From Flavobacterium soli DSM 19725 (lineage in GTDB: Bacteria; Bacteroidota; Bacteroidia; Flavobacteriales; Flavobacteriaceae): a stretch of DNA of 64,000 bases. Position numbers and translations under genes: made by a program. Location: NCBI RefSeq assembly GCF_000422705.1, contig NZ_AUGO01000003.1, positions 392,955 to 456,954 of the forward strand. Direction: 5' to 3'. This document shows, one piece after another, positions 17,831 through 25,966 of this stretch (positions are counted from its first letter, which is position 1; every line of letters starts with the position of its first letter). The notes below the pieces were generated by a model. It did not search any database and was not told the DNA's origin. It saw only the letters and a list, made by a program, of their open reading frames with translations.

Positions 17831-20608
17831 TTAATTAAATAAATTTTTATCAAAAACCATTGCGATTGCTGCTGCGTGACGTTTCTTAGAACGTGCATAA
17901 CTTCCTGCTGCTGGAGCACTATAGGCTTTTAACGAAGCGACTCTTAGCTTAACCAAGTCAAAATTCATCAACATAAAGCTGTAAGCTCCCATGTTTCTTG
18001 GTTCTTCCTGAGCCCAAACATAATCATCTGCATTCGGATAAGAAGCAATGATTTCTTTTAATTGCTCGATTGGCAATGGGAACAATTGCTCGATTCTTAC
18101 CAATGCTACATCTGTTCTACCGTTGGTTTCTCTTTCTGCCAATAAATCATAATAGAATTTACCTGTACAGAAAACCAATGTCTTAACTGCTTCTTTATCA
18201 ACCGTAGTGTCATCAATCGTTTCTTGGAATGTTCCTGTTGCAAATTCATCAACAGAAGAAACTACCAATGGATGACGCAATAAACTCTTTGGTGTAAACA
18301 CAATCAAAGGTTTTCTAAACGTTGTTTTCATCTGTCTTCTCAACAAGTGGTAGAAGTTTGCTGGTGTTGTACAATCGGCGATATACATATTTTCGTTAGC
18401 ACACATTTGCAGGTAACGCTCCATTCTTGCCGAAGAGTGCTCAGCACCTTGGCCTTCATAACCGTGTGGCAACAACATTACCAAACCGTTTTGGTTGTTC
18501 CATTTGTCTTCTGCCGCAGAGATGTATTGGTCCAACATAATTTGGGCTCCGTTAGAGAAATCTCCAAATTGTGCTTCCCAAATCGTCAATGTTTTCGGAC
18601 TTGCCAAAGCATAACCATAATCAAAACCTACTACTCCATACTCAGAAAGCAAGGAATTGAAAATATTGAATTTACCTTTTTGGTTTTTTAATTGTTGCAA
18701 TAGGATTACTTCTTCTTCAGAATCTTCTACTTTTACAACAGCGTGACGGTGCGAGAACGTTCCTCTTTCAACATCCTGACCTGAAATACGAACGTCGTAA
18801 CCTTCAGTCAATAAACTTCCGTAAGCCAATAATTCAGCCATAGCCCAATCCAATTTATCACTTTCGAAAAACATGGTCTTTCTGTCATTGATTAACTTCT
18901 GTATCTTGCTGATGAACTTTTTATCAGACGGCAATTCGGTAATTACTTTAGCAATTTCCGTCAAACCTTCTTTTGGGAAAGTTGTGTCTACTTTTCGTAG
19001 CATTTCCGCAGCATCTGCTTGATAGAAACCTTCCCATTCGTTTTGCATAAATGGAGTGATAACCGTCAAGTCTTTCTTACGAGAAGCCTCAAGGTTTTCC
19101 TCAAGAATTGCTTTATATTTATCTTCTAAACCTTTTACATAAGTTGCATCAATGATACCATCTGCCAATAATTTTTCAGCATAAATATCTCTTGGATTTT
19201 TATGTTTTGCTAGAAGCTTGTATAATTTTGGTTGGGTGAAACGAGGCTCATCACCTTCGTTATGACCATATTTTCTGTATCCTAATAAATCGATGAAAAC
19301 GTCGCTTCCGAATTGCATTCTGTAATCCAAAGCAAAAAGCATTGCGTGAACAACGGCTTCTGTATCATCAGCGTTTACGTGTAAAACAGGTGATAAAGTT
19401 ACTTTTGCGATATCAGTACAATATGTAGAAGAACGAGCATCAAGATAGTTTGTCGTAAATCCAACTTGGTTGTTGATTACAATGTGGATGGTACCACCTG
19501 TCTTGTAACCGTCCAATTGTGCCATCTGAACAATTTCATACACAATACCTTGTCCGGCAACAGCTGCATCTCCGTGAAGTGCAATTGGCAATACTTTTGA
19601 GGCATCTTCCGGAAAATAACGGTCTTGTTTTGCACGTGTGATTCCTTCAATTACAGCTCCAACCGTCTCCAAGTGAGAAGGGTTTGGTGCTAAATTGATG
19701 TTAATACTTTTTCCAGTTTTTGTTTTTCTGTCAGATGTCAATCCCAAGTGGTACTTCACGTCACCATCAAAAAGGGCGTCATCATCATAATCTTTTCCAT
19801 CAAATTCAGAGAAGATGTCTTGGGTGTTTTTTCCGAAGATATTGGCCAAAACGTTCAAACGACCACGGTGTGCCATTCCCATTACAAATTGCTCCACTCC
19901 TTTTTCGGCAGCGGCATCAATCAAGGCATCAAGACCTGGAATTAAAGATTCTCCACCTTCAAGTGAGAAACGTTTTTGACCCACATATTTGGTATGCAAG
20001 AAGTTTTCGAAAGAAACGGCCTCGTTTAATTTTCCAAGGATGTTCTTTTTTTCTTCAGCAGAAAACTTTGGAATGTTATCGTTGTACCCGATTTTGTCCT
20101 GAATCCATTGGATTACTTCAGGCTTACGGATGTACATATATTCAACACCAATAGACTGACAGTAAATCTTATCCAGATGGCCTAAAATTTCCTGTAACGT
20201 ACAAGGTGCAATTTTTATAGCTTTTGCGGCATCAAAAACCACATTCAAATCGGCTTTTGAAAGTCCGAAATTTTCCAAATCCAGATTTGGGCTGTATATT
20301 CTTCTATCACGAACCGGATTTGTTCTCGTAAACAAATGCCCTCGTGTTCTATAAGCATCGATCAATTTTAAAACATTAAACTCTTTTTGAAGTTTATCCG
20401 AAACTACAGAACAGTCTTGACCTTCAGCGACAGCCGTCGCCATTTGCACTGCGGGACTTTCATCGTTATAGGTTGCTGTACCAAAATCGAATCCTTGGAA
20501 GAAACTTCTCCAGCTTGGCTCAATGCTGTCAGGATTTACTAGGTATTGGTCGTATAATTCGGCAAAAAACTCTGTGTGAGCTGCGTTTAAAAAGGAAAAC
20601 CTATCCAT
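17831..20608 (-). CDS. sucA: 2-oxoglutarate dehydrogenase E1, thiamine-diphosphate dependent
   Basis: 925 residues from the ATG at 20608 (MDRFSFLNAAHTEFFAELYDQYL). The longer frame upstream is rejected because the -7 promoter element falls inside it. Family hallmarks are the N-terminal E2-binding segment with a PDSIEPSWRSFFQGF motif, GMAHRGRLNVLANIFGK, the ThDP-binding region HGDAAVAGQGIVYE, and LGYRKYGHNEGDEPRFTQP. The transketolase-like C-terminal part includes LLPHGYEGQGAEHSSARMERYLQ (shown here in pieces: LLPHGYEGQG, HSSARMERYLQ). It decarboxylates 2-oxoglutarate and passes the succinyl group to the lipoyl arm of OdhB. It is first gene of a two-gene operon with odhB. Confidence 0.97.
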   Translation of the reverse strand: MDRFSFLNAAHTEFFAELYDQYLVNPDSIEPSWRSFFQGFDFGTATYNDESPAVQMATAVAEGQDCSVVSDKLQKEFNVLKLIDAYRTRGHLFTRTNPVRDRRIYSPNLDLENFGLSKADLNVVFDAAKAIKIAPCTLQEILGHLDKIYCQSIGVEYMYIRKPEVIQWIQDKIGYNDNIPKFSAEEKKNILGKLNEAVSFENFLHTKYVGQKRFSLEGGESLIPGLDALIDAAAEKGVEQFVMGMAHRGRLNVLANIFGKNTQDIFSEFDGKDYDDDALFDGDVKYHLGLTSDRKTKTGKSININLAPNPSHLETVGAVIEGITRAKQDRYFPEDASKVLPIALHGDAAVAGQGIVYEIVQMAQLDGYKTGGTIHIVINNQVGFTTNYLDARSSTYCTDIAKVTLSPVLHVNADDTEAVVHAMLFALDYRMQFGSDVFIDLLGYRKYGHNEGDEPRFTQPKLYKLLAKHKNPRDIYAEKLLADGIIDATYVKGLEDKYKAILEENLEASRKKDLTVITPFMQNEWEGFYQADAAEMLRKVDTTFPKEGLTEIAKVITELPSDKKFISKIQKLINDRKTMFFESDKLDWAMAELLAYGSLLTEGYDVRISGQDVERGTFSHRHAVVKVEDSEEEVILLQQLKNQKGKFNIFNSLLSEYGVVGFDYGYALASPKTLTIWEAQFGDFSNGAQIMLDQYISAAEDKWNNQNGLVMLLPHGYEGQGAEHSSARMERYLQMCANENMYIADCTTPANFYHLLRRQMKTTFRKPLIVFTPKSLLRHPLVVSSVDEFATGTFQETIDDTTVDKEAVKTLVFCTGKFYYDLLAERETNGRTDVALVRIEQLFPLPIEQLKEIIASYPNADDYVWAQEEPRNMGAYSFMLMNFDLVKLRVASLKAYSAPAAGSYARSKKRHAAAIAMVFDKNLFN

Positions 20609-20648
20609 AATATTTGTTGAATGTCCTAATTTGTTAAAAATATTTTTG

Positions 20649-20656
20649 CAAAAGTA
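20649..20656 (-). promoter_or_regulatory. -7 element of the sucA promoter
   Basis: TACTTTTG on the minus strand matches TAnnTTTG and lies about 40 bases before the sucA ATG. No convincing -33 TTG at normal spacing. Confidence 0.55.
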
Positions 20657-20723
20657 CGATAATTGGAACAATCTAGTAATTATTTTATACATTTATGACT
20701 TAAACTTATCATAAAATTGGACT

Positions 20724-21254
20724 ATGCAATTATTCATTTTCAACAAATTGACAAAAAATGCAATTATTGTTATTTTTACCTTATTTTCTGCTTTTTCTTA
20801 TGCTCAAAACAACCATTTAGATCAAGGTGATTTTTGGAGCAGAGTTCGGTATGGTGGTGGGTTGGGTTTGAGTATTGGTTCTGGCTATTCAGATATTATG
20901 GTTGCTCCAAGTGCCGTTTATGATTTTAACGAATATTTTTCGGCTGGATTGGGATTACAAGGAAGTTATGTAAAGGTTCGAAATAATTTTGAATCTTATA
21001 TTTATGGAGCAAGCTTGGTAGGATTATTTAATCCTATAAATGAAATACAGCTATCTGCAGAATTGGAGCAAGTTCGTGTAAATGTGACGTATGAAGATGA
21101 TTTTAAAGACAACTTCTGGAATACGGCTTTATTTTTAGGGGCGGGTTATCGAGCAGAAAACATAACGATTGGTGTTCGCTATAATGTTCTACACGATGAG
21201 GACAAGAATGTTTATAATGATGCGTTTATGCCGTTTGTTAGAATTTATTTCTAA
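20724..21254 (+). CDS. Small outer-membrane beta-barrel-like protein beside sucA
   Basis: 176 residues with a signal peptide (about 1-27, ending SYAQ) and a mature part of alternating hydrophobic/polar strands rich in Gly and aromatics (RYGGGLGLSIGSGYSDIMV, YFSAGLGLQGSYVKV, ITIGVRYNVLHD). It ends in Phe (FMPFVRIYF), the usual C-terminal signature of outer-membrane barrels. I recall homologues being labelled alpha-ketoglutarate decarboxylase in flavobacterial genomes, but nothing in this sequence supports an enzyme. The label probably spread from the neighbouring sucA. It is divergent from sucA and its last 17 bases overlap the convergent gene at 21238-21591. Confidence 0.75.
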   Translation: MQLFIFNKLTKNAIIVIFTLFSAFSYAQNNHLDQGDFWSRVRYGGGLGLSIGSGYSDIMVAPSAVYDFNEYFSAGLGLQGSYVKVRNNFESYIYGASLVGLFNPINEIQLSAELEQVRVNVTYEDDFKDNFWNTALFLGAGYRAENITIGVRYNVLHDEDKNVYNDAFMPFVRIYF

Positions 21255-21591
21255 ACCACACCTTCTGCCATTCCCTTTTTAAAATCAAAAAAGAAACTTG
21301 TTCAGATAATTCAACCAGATCCGAGCCGTCGAGTTTTTTAATCTGATCTTCGGCTACATCAACGATGTAAAGCAGATTGAGATATTCGGCAAATTTATAT
21401 TGAATCAATCGATAGATTTTCTCGTGCAATTGCACTTTCAATTCATGCGGTTTTGTGCTTGATGGAAAATCGATTGCTTCATTGGCCAAATTGAAATCCT
21501 TATTGATTTGTTCGATTAATTTGAGGTACAAACTTTCGCTTTCGGCTTCGGAAAGTAATAAATCGGTAGATTTTGGTGCAATGAATGTCAT
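21238..21591 (-). CDS. Conserved hypothetical protein, partner of polyprenyl synthase gene
   Basis: 117 residues, mostly helical and charged, with no signal peptide or membrane segment (SEAESESLYLKLIEQINKDF...LIQYKFAEYLNLLYIVDVAEDQIKKLD). I do not recognise a family. It starts 15 bases after the polyprenyl synthase stop, so the two are almost certainly one operon. Its 3' end overlaps the convergent barrel protein gene by 17 bases. Cytoplasmic, function unknown. Confidence 0.7.
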   Translation of the reverse strand: MTFIAPKSTDLLLSEAESESLYLKLIEQINKDFNLANEAIDFPSSTKPHELKVQLHEKIYRLIQYKFAEYLNLLYIVDVAEDQIKKLDGSDLVELSEQVSFLILKREWQKVWFRNKF

Positions 21592-21606
21592 CTTAAATGA
21601 TTTGGC

Positions 21607-22581
21607 TTATACTTTCCTTCCCATCAAATTTTCGCCAAACGACTTCAAAATATCTTTTTTCTCGTTGTCGATGTTTATTTTTTGTAAAGTATCAAAAGCC
21701 TTCAGGGTAAATTCCTGAATGGCTTTTTTTGTAACTTCAGAAGCTCCAGTAGCGTTGAAGATTTCTTTTACTGAATTGATTTTTTCGGTATTATCTTGAG
21801 GATGAATAGAAAAAAGATGCATCAGTTCTTCTTTTTGGGTTGCATTTGCAAACTCTTGAGCTTTCAAATACAAATAGGTTTTTTTATTTTCGATAATATC
21901 GCCACCCACTTGTTTCCCGAAGGTTTCAGGATCCCCAAAAGCATCCAGATAATCGTCCTGCAACTGAAATGCCAGACCTAGATTAAGTCCGAAATCATAA
22001 ATCAAATTACAATTTTCTTCAGAAGTTTCGGCTATAATGGCACCCATTTTCATGGCTGCAGCAACTAGAACAGCCGTTTTATATTGAATCATTTTTAAGT
22101 ATTCCGGAATGGTAACATCTTCCCTATTCTCAAAATCTACATCCCATTGCTGTCCTTCGCAAACCTCTATTGCCGTCTTGCTGAACAATTTTGCCAAATC
22201 TCTAAAAACCTTTGGCTCATATTGCTCAAAATATTGATAGGCCAAAATCAGCATGGCATCACCCGAGAGAATTCCAGTGTTTAGATTCCATTTTTCATGA
22301 ACGGTTTCCTTACCTCTTCTCAAAGGTGCATCATCCATAATATCATCGTGAACCAAAGAAAAATTATGAAAAACCTCAACCGCCAAAGCTGCTGGAAGGG
22401 CTTTTTTATAGTCGTCACCAAAAATTTCAGCAGTCATTAAAGTTAGGATTGGGCGAATTCGCTTGCCACCTAATGCCAAAATATAATCGATTGGTTCGTA
22501 AAGATTTTTTGGCTCTTTAATGATAGTTTGTTCTTCTAAATAAGCCGAAATATATTCCTGATACTGGTAAATGGAGTGCAT
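21607..22581 (-). CDS. Polyprenyl (probably geranylgeranyl) diphosphate synthase
   Basis: 324 residues. Hallmarks of trans-prenyltransferases are present: GGKRIRP (38-44), first aspartate motif DDIMD (79-83) followed by RRG, and second motif DDYLD (209-213) in QLQDDYLDAFGD. It condenses isopentenyl diphosphate onto allylic diphosphates, feeding quinone, carotenoid or other isoprenoid synthesis. The first motif lacks the two-residue insertion of classical bacterial farnesyl synthases, and Phe74 sits five residues before it. That arrangement is linked to C20 products in archaeal-type enzymes, so geranylgeranyl diphosphate is my inference. It is the first gene of a two-gene unit. Confidence 0.9.
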   Translation of the reverse strand: MHSIYQYQEYISAYLEEQTIIKEPKNLYEPIDYILALGGKRIRPILTLMTAEIFGDDYKKALPAALAVEVFHNFSLVHDDIMDDAPLRRGKETVHEKWNLNTGILSGDAMLILAYQYFEQYEPKVFRDLAKLFSKTAIEVCEGQQWDVDFENREDVTIPEYLKMIQYKTAVLVAAAMKMGAIIAETSEENCNLIYDFGLNLGLAFQLQDDYLDAFGDPETFGKQVGGDIIENKKTYLYLKAQEFANATQKEELMHLFSIHPQDNTEKINSVKEIFNATGASEVTKKAIQEFTLKAFDTLQKINIDNEKKDILKSFGENLMGRKV

Positions 22582-22689
22582 AAGGGTAATTTTTGGCTAA
22601 AATACAGTATTCAAATCGCATTACAAAACCAAAAATTTTGAAAGATAATCACGAAACCGATTTATGTTAAAAAATAGTTAAATCAGTAT

Positions 22690-22745
22690 TTGACAAATTT
22701 GTTAAACAAAAATGTTATGTAGTTTTGCGTTAACAATTTTGTTAA
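22690..22745 (+). promoter_or_regulatory. Promoter with two flanking palindromic operators, TetR-efflux locus
   Basis: TTTG (22698-22701), 18-bp spacer and TAGTTTTG (22720-22727) form a full Bacteroidetes promoter. Palindrome 1, TTGACAAATTTGTTAA (22690-22705), covers the -33 element. Palindrome 2, TTAACAATTTTGTTAA (22730-22745), begins two bases after the -7 element and covers the expected start of transcription. Their centres are 40 bp apart. The arrangement fits autorepression by the TetR protein encoded 20 bases downstream. Confidence 0.75.
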
Positions 22746-22764
22746 ATATTATAGTTAAATAAAA

Positions 22765-23361
22765 ATGTCAACAGATAGAAAAGACGAAGCAACTGAAGTA
22801 CACATTAAAAATACCGCCAAAAGATTATTCTTTGGAGAAGGTAAATTTAACGCTACCACTCAGGAAATTGCTGATGCCGCTGGAGTAAACCGAACCCTAA
22901 TCAATTATTATTTCCGTTCAAGAGATAAATTATTTGATTTGGTTTTTACAGATGCCCAAATTTATGAGCAAAAAAGAACCGAGTCGATTATTTTTTCTGA
23001 ACTTCCTTTCAAGGCTAAAATCGAAGAATTTATAGACGAATCTTTTATTATGGCCAAAGAATATCCTTATATGGAATTGTATATGGTAACCCAATTTAAC
23101 CAAGGTTGCTATTTCAAGGATGAAGAAGGAATGGATCGAATGCTGAAAAAATTCTACGAAGAATTTGAAGTAGCCATGGAAGAAGGGCTCATCCGAAAAA
23201 TGGAACCGATTCAATTCATTATCAACATGATTTCGTTAATCTCTTTTCCTGTAGCAATGCGACCGCTTTTTCAAAAAAGTATGCGATTGACCGATGAAGA
23301 TTATGAGAGAATCCTGAACGACAGAAAGCAAATTATAATGGATACACTTTTTTGCAAATAA
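22765..23361 (+). CDS. TetR/AcrR-family transcriptional repressor
   Basis: 198 residues. The N-terminal HTH spans about residues 10-55 (IKNTAKRLFFGEGKFNATTQ, then EIADAAGVNRTLINYYFRSRDKLFDLVF), the canonical TetR pattern with the YYF recognition helix. The C-terminal ligand domain is helical and unlike named subfamilies I know. The gene is followed after 85 bases by tolC-, hlyD- and RND-type genes on the same strand, so it most likely represses the whole efflux locus and itself through the two palindromes in its own promoter. It is divergent from the polyprenyl synthase gene, whose promoter could also be affected. Confidence 0.93.
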   Translation: MSTDRKDEATEVHIKNTAKRLFFGEGKFNATTQEIADAAGVNRTLINYYFRSRDKLFDLVFTDAQIYEQKRTESIIFSELPFKAKIEEFIDESFIMAKEYPYMELYMVTQFNQGCYFKDEEGMDRMLKKFYEEFEVAMEEGLIRKMEPIQFIINMISLISFPVAMRPLFQKSMRLTDEDYERILNDRKQIIMDTLFCK

Positions 23362-23446
23362 AATTAGTGGTCCTGTTCCATCACCATATCAAATGAAATC
23401 ACTGAACTTGAAAATCAATTGTTTAAATCTAATCTATAAATCATCA

Positions 23447-24787
23447 ATGAAAAACAAATTTTTACTAACCTTTCTCTTGCTTGTGAGTGTCTTGCAAGCT
23501 CAAGAACAAAATCAAAACTATTCGTTTAGTTTGCAGCAGGCGATTGATCATGCTATTGAGCATAATTATTCCTCCATTAAAGCTGCAAAGGATATCGATG
23601 TTGCCAAACAAAAGAAGTGGGAAACTACTGCCGCTGGTTTGCCTCAAATAAACGCAAGTATTGATTATCAAAACAACTTTGAACTGCAAAAATCAGTCGT
23701 TCCTGCCGAATTTTTTGGTGGTAATCCTGGTGAATTTGCAGAAGTTGCCTTTGGAACACGTCACAATGTGGTGGCCAACGGAAGATTGAGCCAGCTAATT
23801 TTTGATGGTTCCTATATAGTGGCACTTCAGGCTTCGAAAACCTATTTGAAGTATTATGAAAACGCCAAGCAAAAAACCAATACCGAAATTAGGGAAATGG
23901 TCATTAATGCCTATGGAAATGTATTGTTAGCTGAAGAAAGTATTGCTATTCTTGAAAAAAACAAAGCAACATTATCAAAAACACTTTATGATACGGAGGA
24001 AACCTATAAAAACGGTTTGATTGAAGAGGAAAATGTAGAACAGCTTCAAATTACCTTGGCTACAATCAACAGCAATTTAAACAACACCAAGCGATTGCTA
24101 GATGTGGCTACAAAAATGCTGAAATTCACCTTAGGTATTTCACTTGATACTGAGTTGAAATTGACTGATAAATTAGACGATTTGTCAGTAGCTAATTTGG
24201 ATATCGCTTTTGGTTCCAATGAATTTTCAGTGAACAACAACATCGATTATCTAATGGCCCAAAACTTTGAAGAACAGCGAACCCTTGAACTAAAATTAGA
24301 AAAAAGTAAAGCACTTCCGTCATTAGCAGCAAATGTGAACTTCGGTTATAATGCTTTTAATGATCAATTTGCCTTCTTATCTCAAAACCAAAGATGGTTG
24401 AATTATTCAAATTTGGGATTAAGCTTAAACATACCCATATTTAGCAGTTTTGGAAGACAAGCTAAAACACAACAAGCTAAAATTGCTTTAGATCAAGCCA
24501 AAATTCAGCTGACCGAAACGGAACAACAATTACAACTTCAATACGAACGTGCCAAAAGCGAATTTGAATTTAGCATTGAAGAATTTGCTACTGCAAAAAG
24601 CAATTTGAATCTTGCAGAACGTATCGAAAGAAAACAACAAGTGAAGTTTACGGAAGGTCTATCCTCTAGTTTCGATTTTAGCGAAGCACAAAGACAGTTG
24701 TATTCAGCTCAACAAAATTACTTGCAGTCGATGGTAAACATCATTAACTCTAAAGCAGCTTTAGAAAAAATTATAAACAAAAACTAA
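23447..24787 (+). CDS. TolC-family outer-membrane efflux channel
   Basis: 446 residues from the ATG at 23447, which places the signal peptide (MKNKFLLTFLLLVSVLQAQ) at the N-terminus; the in-frame ATG at 23393 would add 18 residues before it. The protein shows the internal duplication and long coiled-coil stretches of the family (LQQAIDHAIEHNYSSIKAAK, ALDQAKIQLTETEQQLQLQYERAKSEFEF, EAQRQLYSAQQNYLQSMVNI). It provides the outer-membrane duct of a tripartite pump. It is followed 12 bases later by the adaptor gene and then by the inner-membrane pump, the standard order. Confidence 0.93.
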   Translation: MKNKFLLTFLLLVSVLQAQEQNQNYSFSLQQAIDHAIEHNYSSIKAAKDIDVAKQKKWETTAAGLPQINASIDYQNNFELQKSVVPAEFFGGNPGEFAEVAFGTRHNVVANGRLSQLIFDGSYIVALQASKTYLKYYENAKQKTNTEIREMVINAYGNVLLAEESIAILEKNKATLSKTLYDTEETYKNGLIEEENVEQLQITLATINSNLNNTKRLLDVATKMLKFTLGISLDTELKLTDKLDDLSVANLDIAFGSNEFSVNNNIDYLMAQNFEEQRTLELKLEKSKALPSLAANVNFGYNAFNDQFAFLSQNQRWLNYSNLGLSLNIPIFSSFGRQAKTQQAKIALDQAKIQLTETEQQLQLQYERAKSEFEFSIEEFATAKSNLNLAERIERKQQVKFTEGLSSSFDFSEAQRQLYSAQQNYLQSMVNIINSKAALEKIINKN

Positions 24788-24799
24788 CCCTACATACTC

Positions 24800-25939
24800 A
24801 TGAAAAAAATCCTAATAATAACCGTTTTTTCTCTACTTCTTTTTTCTTGTGGAAAAAGTGAAAAAGAACAATCAATCGATAAACTAGTTAGTTCTAAAGA
24901 TGTAAAAGGGCTTCAAGCCAAAAAAGTAGCTTTGCAAGCTGAAATAGCGACTATCGAAGAAGCTTTGGCTACTTTGGATGTAAAAATTGAAGAAGCTTTA
25001 GTGGGAATAACTACAGTAAAAGACACTGTTTTCAATCACTATCTTGAAGTTCAAGGAAGTATTGACACGAAAGAAAACATCTTAATCCAACCAGAATACA
25101 GCGGAACTTTGACTTCTTTGACCGTTAAAGCTGGACAAAGGGTTTCAAAAGGTCAAATTTTGGGTCGTGTTGATGATGCCGGAATGAGCCAACAATTGGC
25201 AAGTGCCGAAAATCAATACCAATTGGCTAAAACCACTTATGACAGGCAAAAAAATCTTTGGGACAAAAAAATTGGTTCTGAAATTCAGTTTCTTCAAGCT
25301 CAAGCCCAGATGGTTTCGGCTCAAAAGACAGTTTCGCAACTCAAAGCACAATTATCGAAAACCGTTATTCGTGCCCCATTCTCGGGAACAATTGATGAAG
25401 TATTTGTAGAAAAAGGAGAAGTTGTAGCTCCAAGTGCACAAGGTTTGATGCGAATTGTGAATCTAGGCAATATGTATGTTTCAACTACCATTCCTGAAAG
25501 CTACATTGGAAAACTAAAAGTAGGCGACAATGTGGATGTATTTTTAACTTCTTTGGGTAAAACCTACAAAGGAAAAGTGCGTCAAATTGGAAGCTTTATC
25601 AACCCTAACAATAGAAGTTTCGGAATTGAAGTGAGTGTTCCAAATCCTGAAAACCTGTTAAGACCTAACCAAGTTGCTAAGCTAAAAATCATTGATTATG
25701 TTAGTAAGAATGCACTTGTAGTTCCAACAGGGATTATTCAAGAAGATGCTAACCACGACAAATTCGTTTTTGTTGTTGAGGGAAGTAATGGCAAAACAGG
25801 AAAAGCTAAAAAAGTGGTGGTAAAAACTGGAAAATCATCAGACAATGTAACCGAAATTTTAAGCGGTTTATCAGCAAATGATGTGATTGTAACTGATGGT
25901 GTAAACACTATTTCAGAAGGAATGAAACTAAATTTCTAA
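24800..25939 (+). CDS. RND efflux periplasmic adaptor (HlyD/MFP family) lipoprotein
   Basis: 379 residues. The lipobox LLFSC has its cysteine at residue 17, so the protein is lipid-anchored. An extra coiled coil at about 25-68 (KGLQAKKVALQAEIATIEEALATL, partly) precedes the usual parts. These are the barrel-sandwich halves (IQPEYSGTLTSLTVKAGQRV and TVIRAPFSGTIDEVFVEKGE), the alpha-hairpin between them, and the beta-barrel and membrane-proximal domains to the C-terminus (VPTGIIQEDANHDKFVFVV). It links the inner-membrane pump to the TolC channel. The neighbours are 12 bases upstream and 27 bases downstream. Confidence 0.94.
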   Translation: MKKILIITVFSLLLFSCGKSEKEQSIDKLVSSKDVKGLQAKKVALQAEIATIEEALATLDVKIEEALVGITTVKDTVFNHYLEVQGSIDTKENILIQPEYSGTLTSLTVKAGQRVSKGQILGRVDDAGMSQQLASAENQYQLAKTTYDRQKNLWDKKIGSEIQFLQAQAQMVSAQKTVSQLKAQLSKTVIRAPFSGTIDEVFVEKGEVVAPSAQGLMRIVNLGNMYVSTTIPESYIGKLKVGDNVDVFLTSLGKTYKGKVRQIGSFINPNNRSFGIEVSVPNPENLLRPNQVAKLKIIDYVSKNALVVPTGIIQEDANHDKFVFVVEGSNGKTGKAKKVVVKTGKSSDNVTEILSGLSANDVIVTDGVNTISEGMKLNF

Positions 25940-25966
25940 TCTCCGAAATCTAAAACCTAAAATTAA

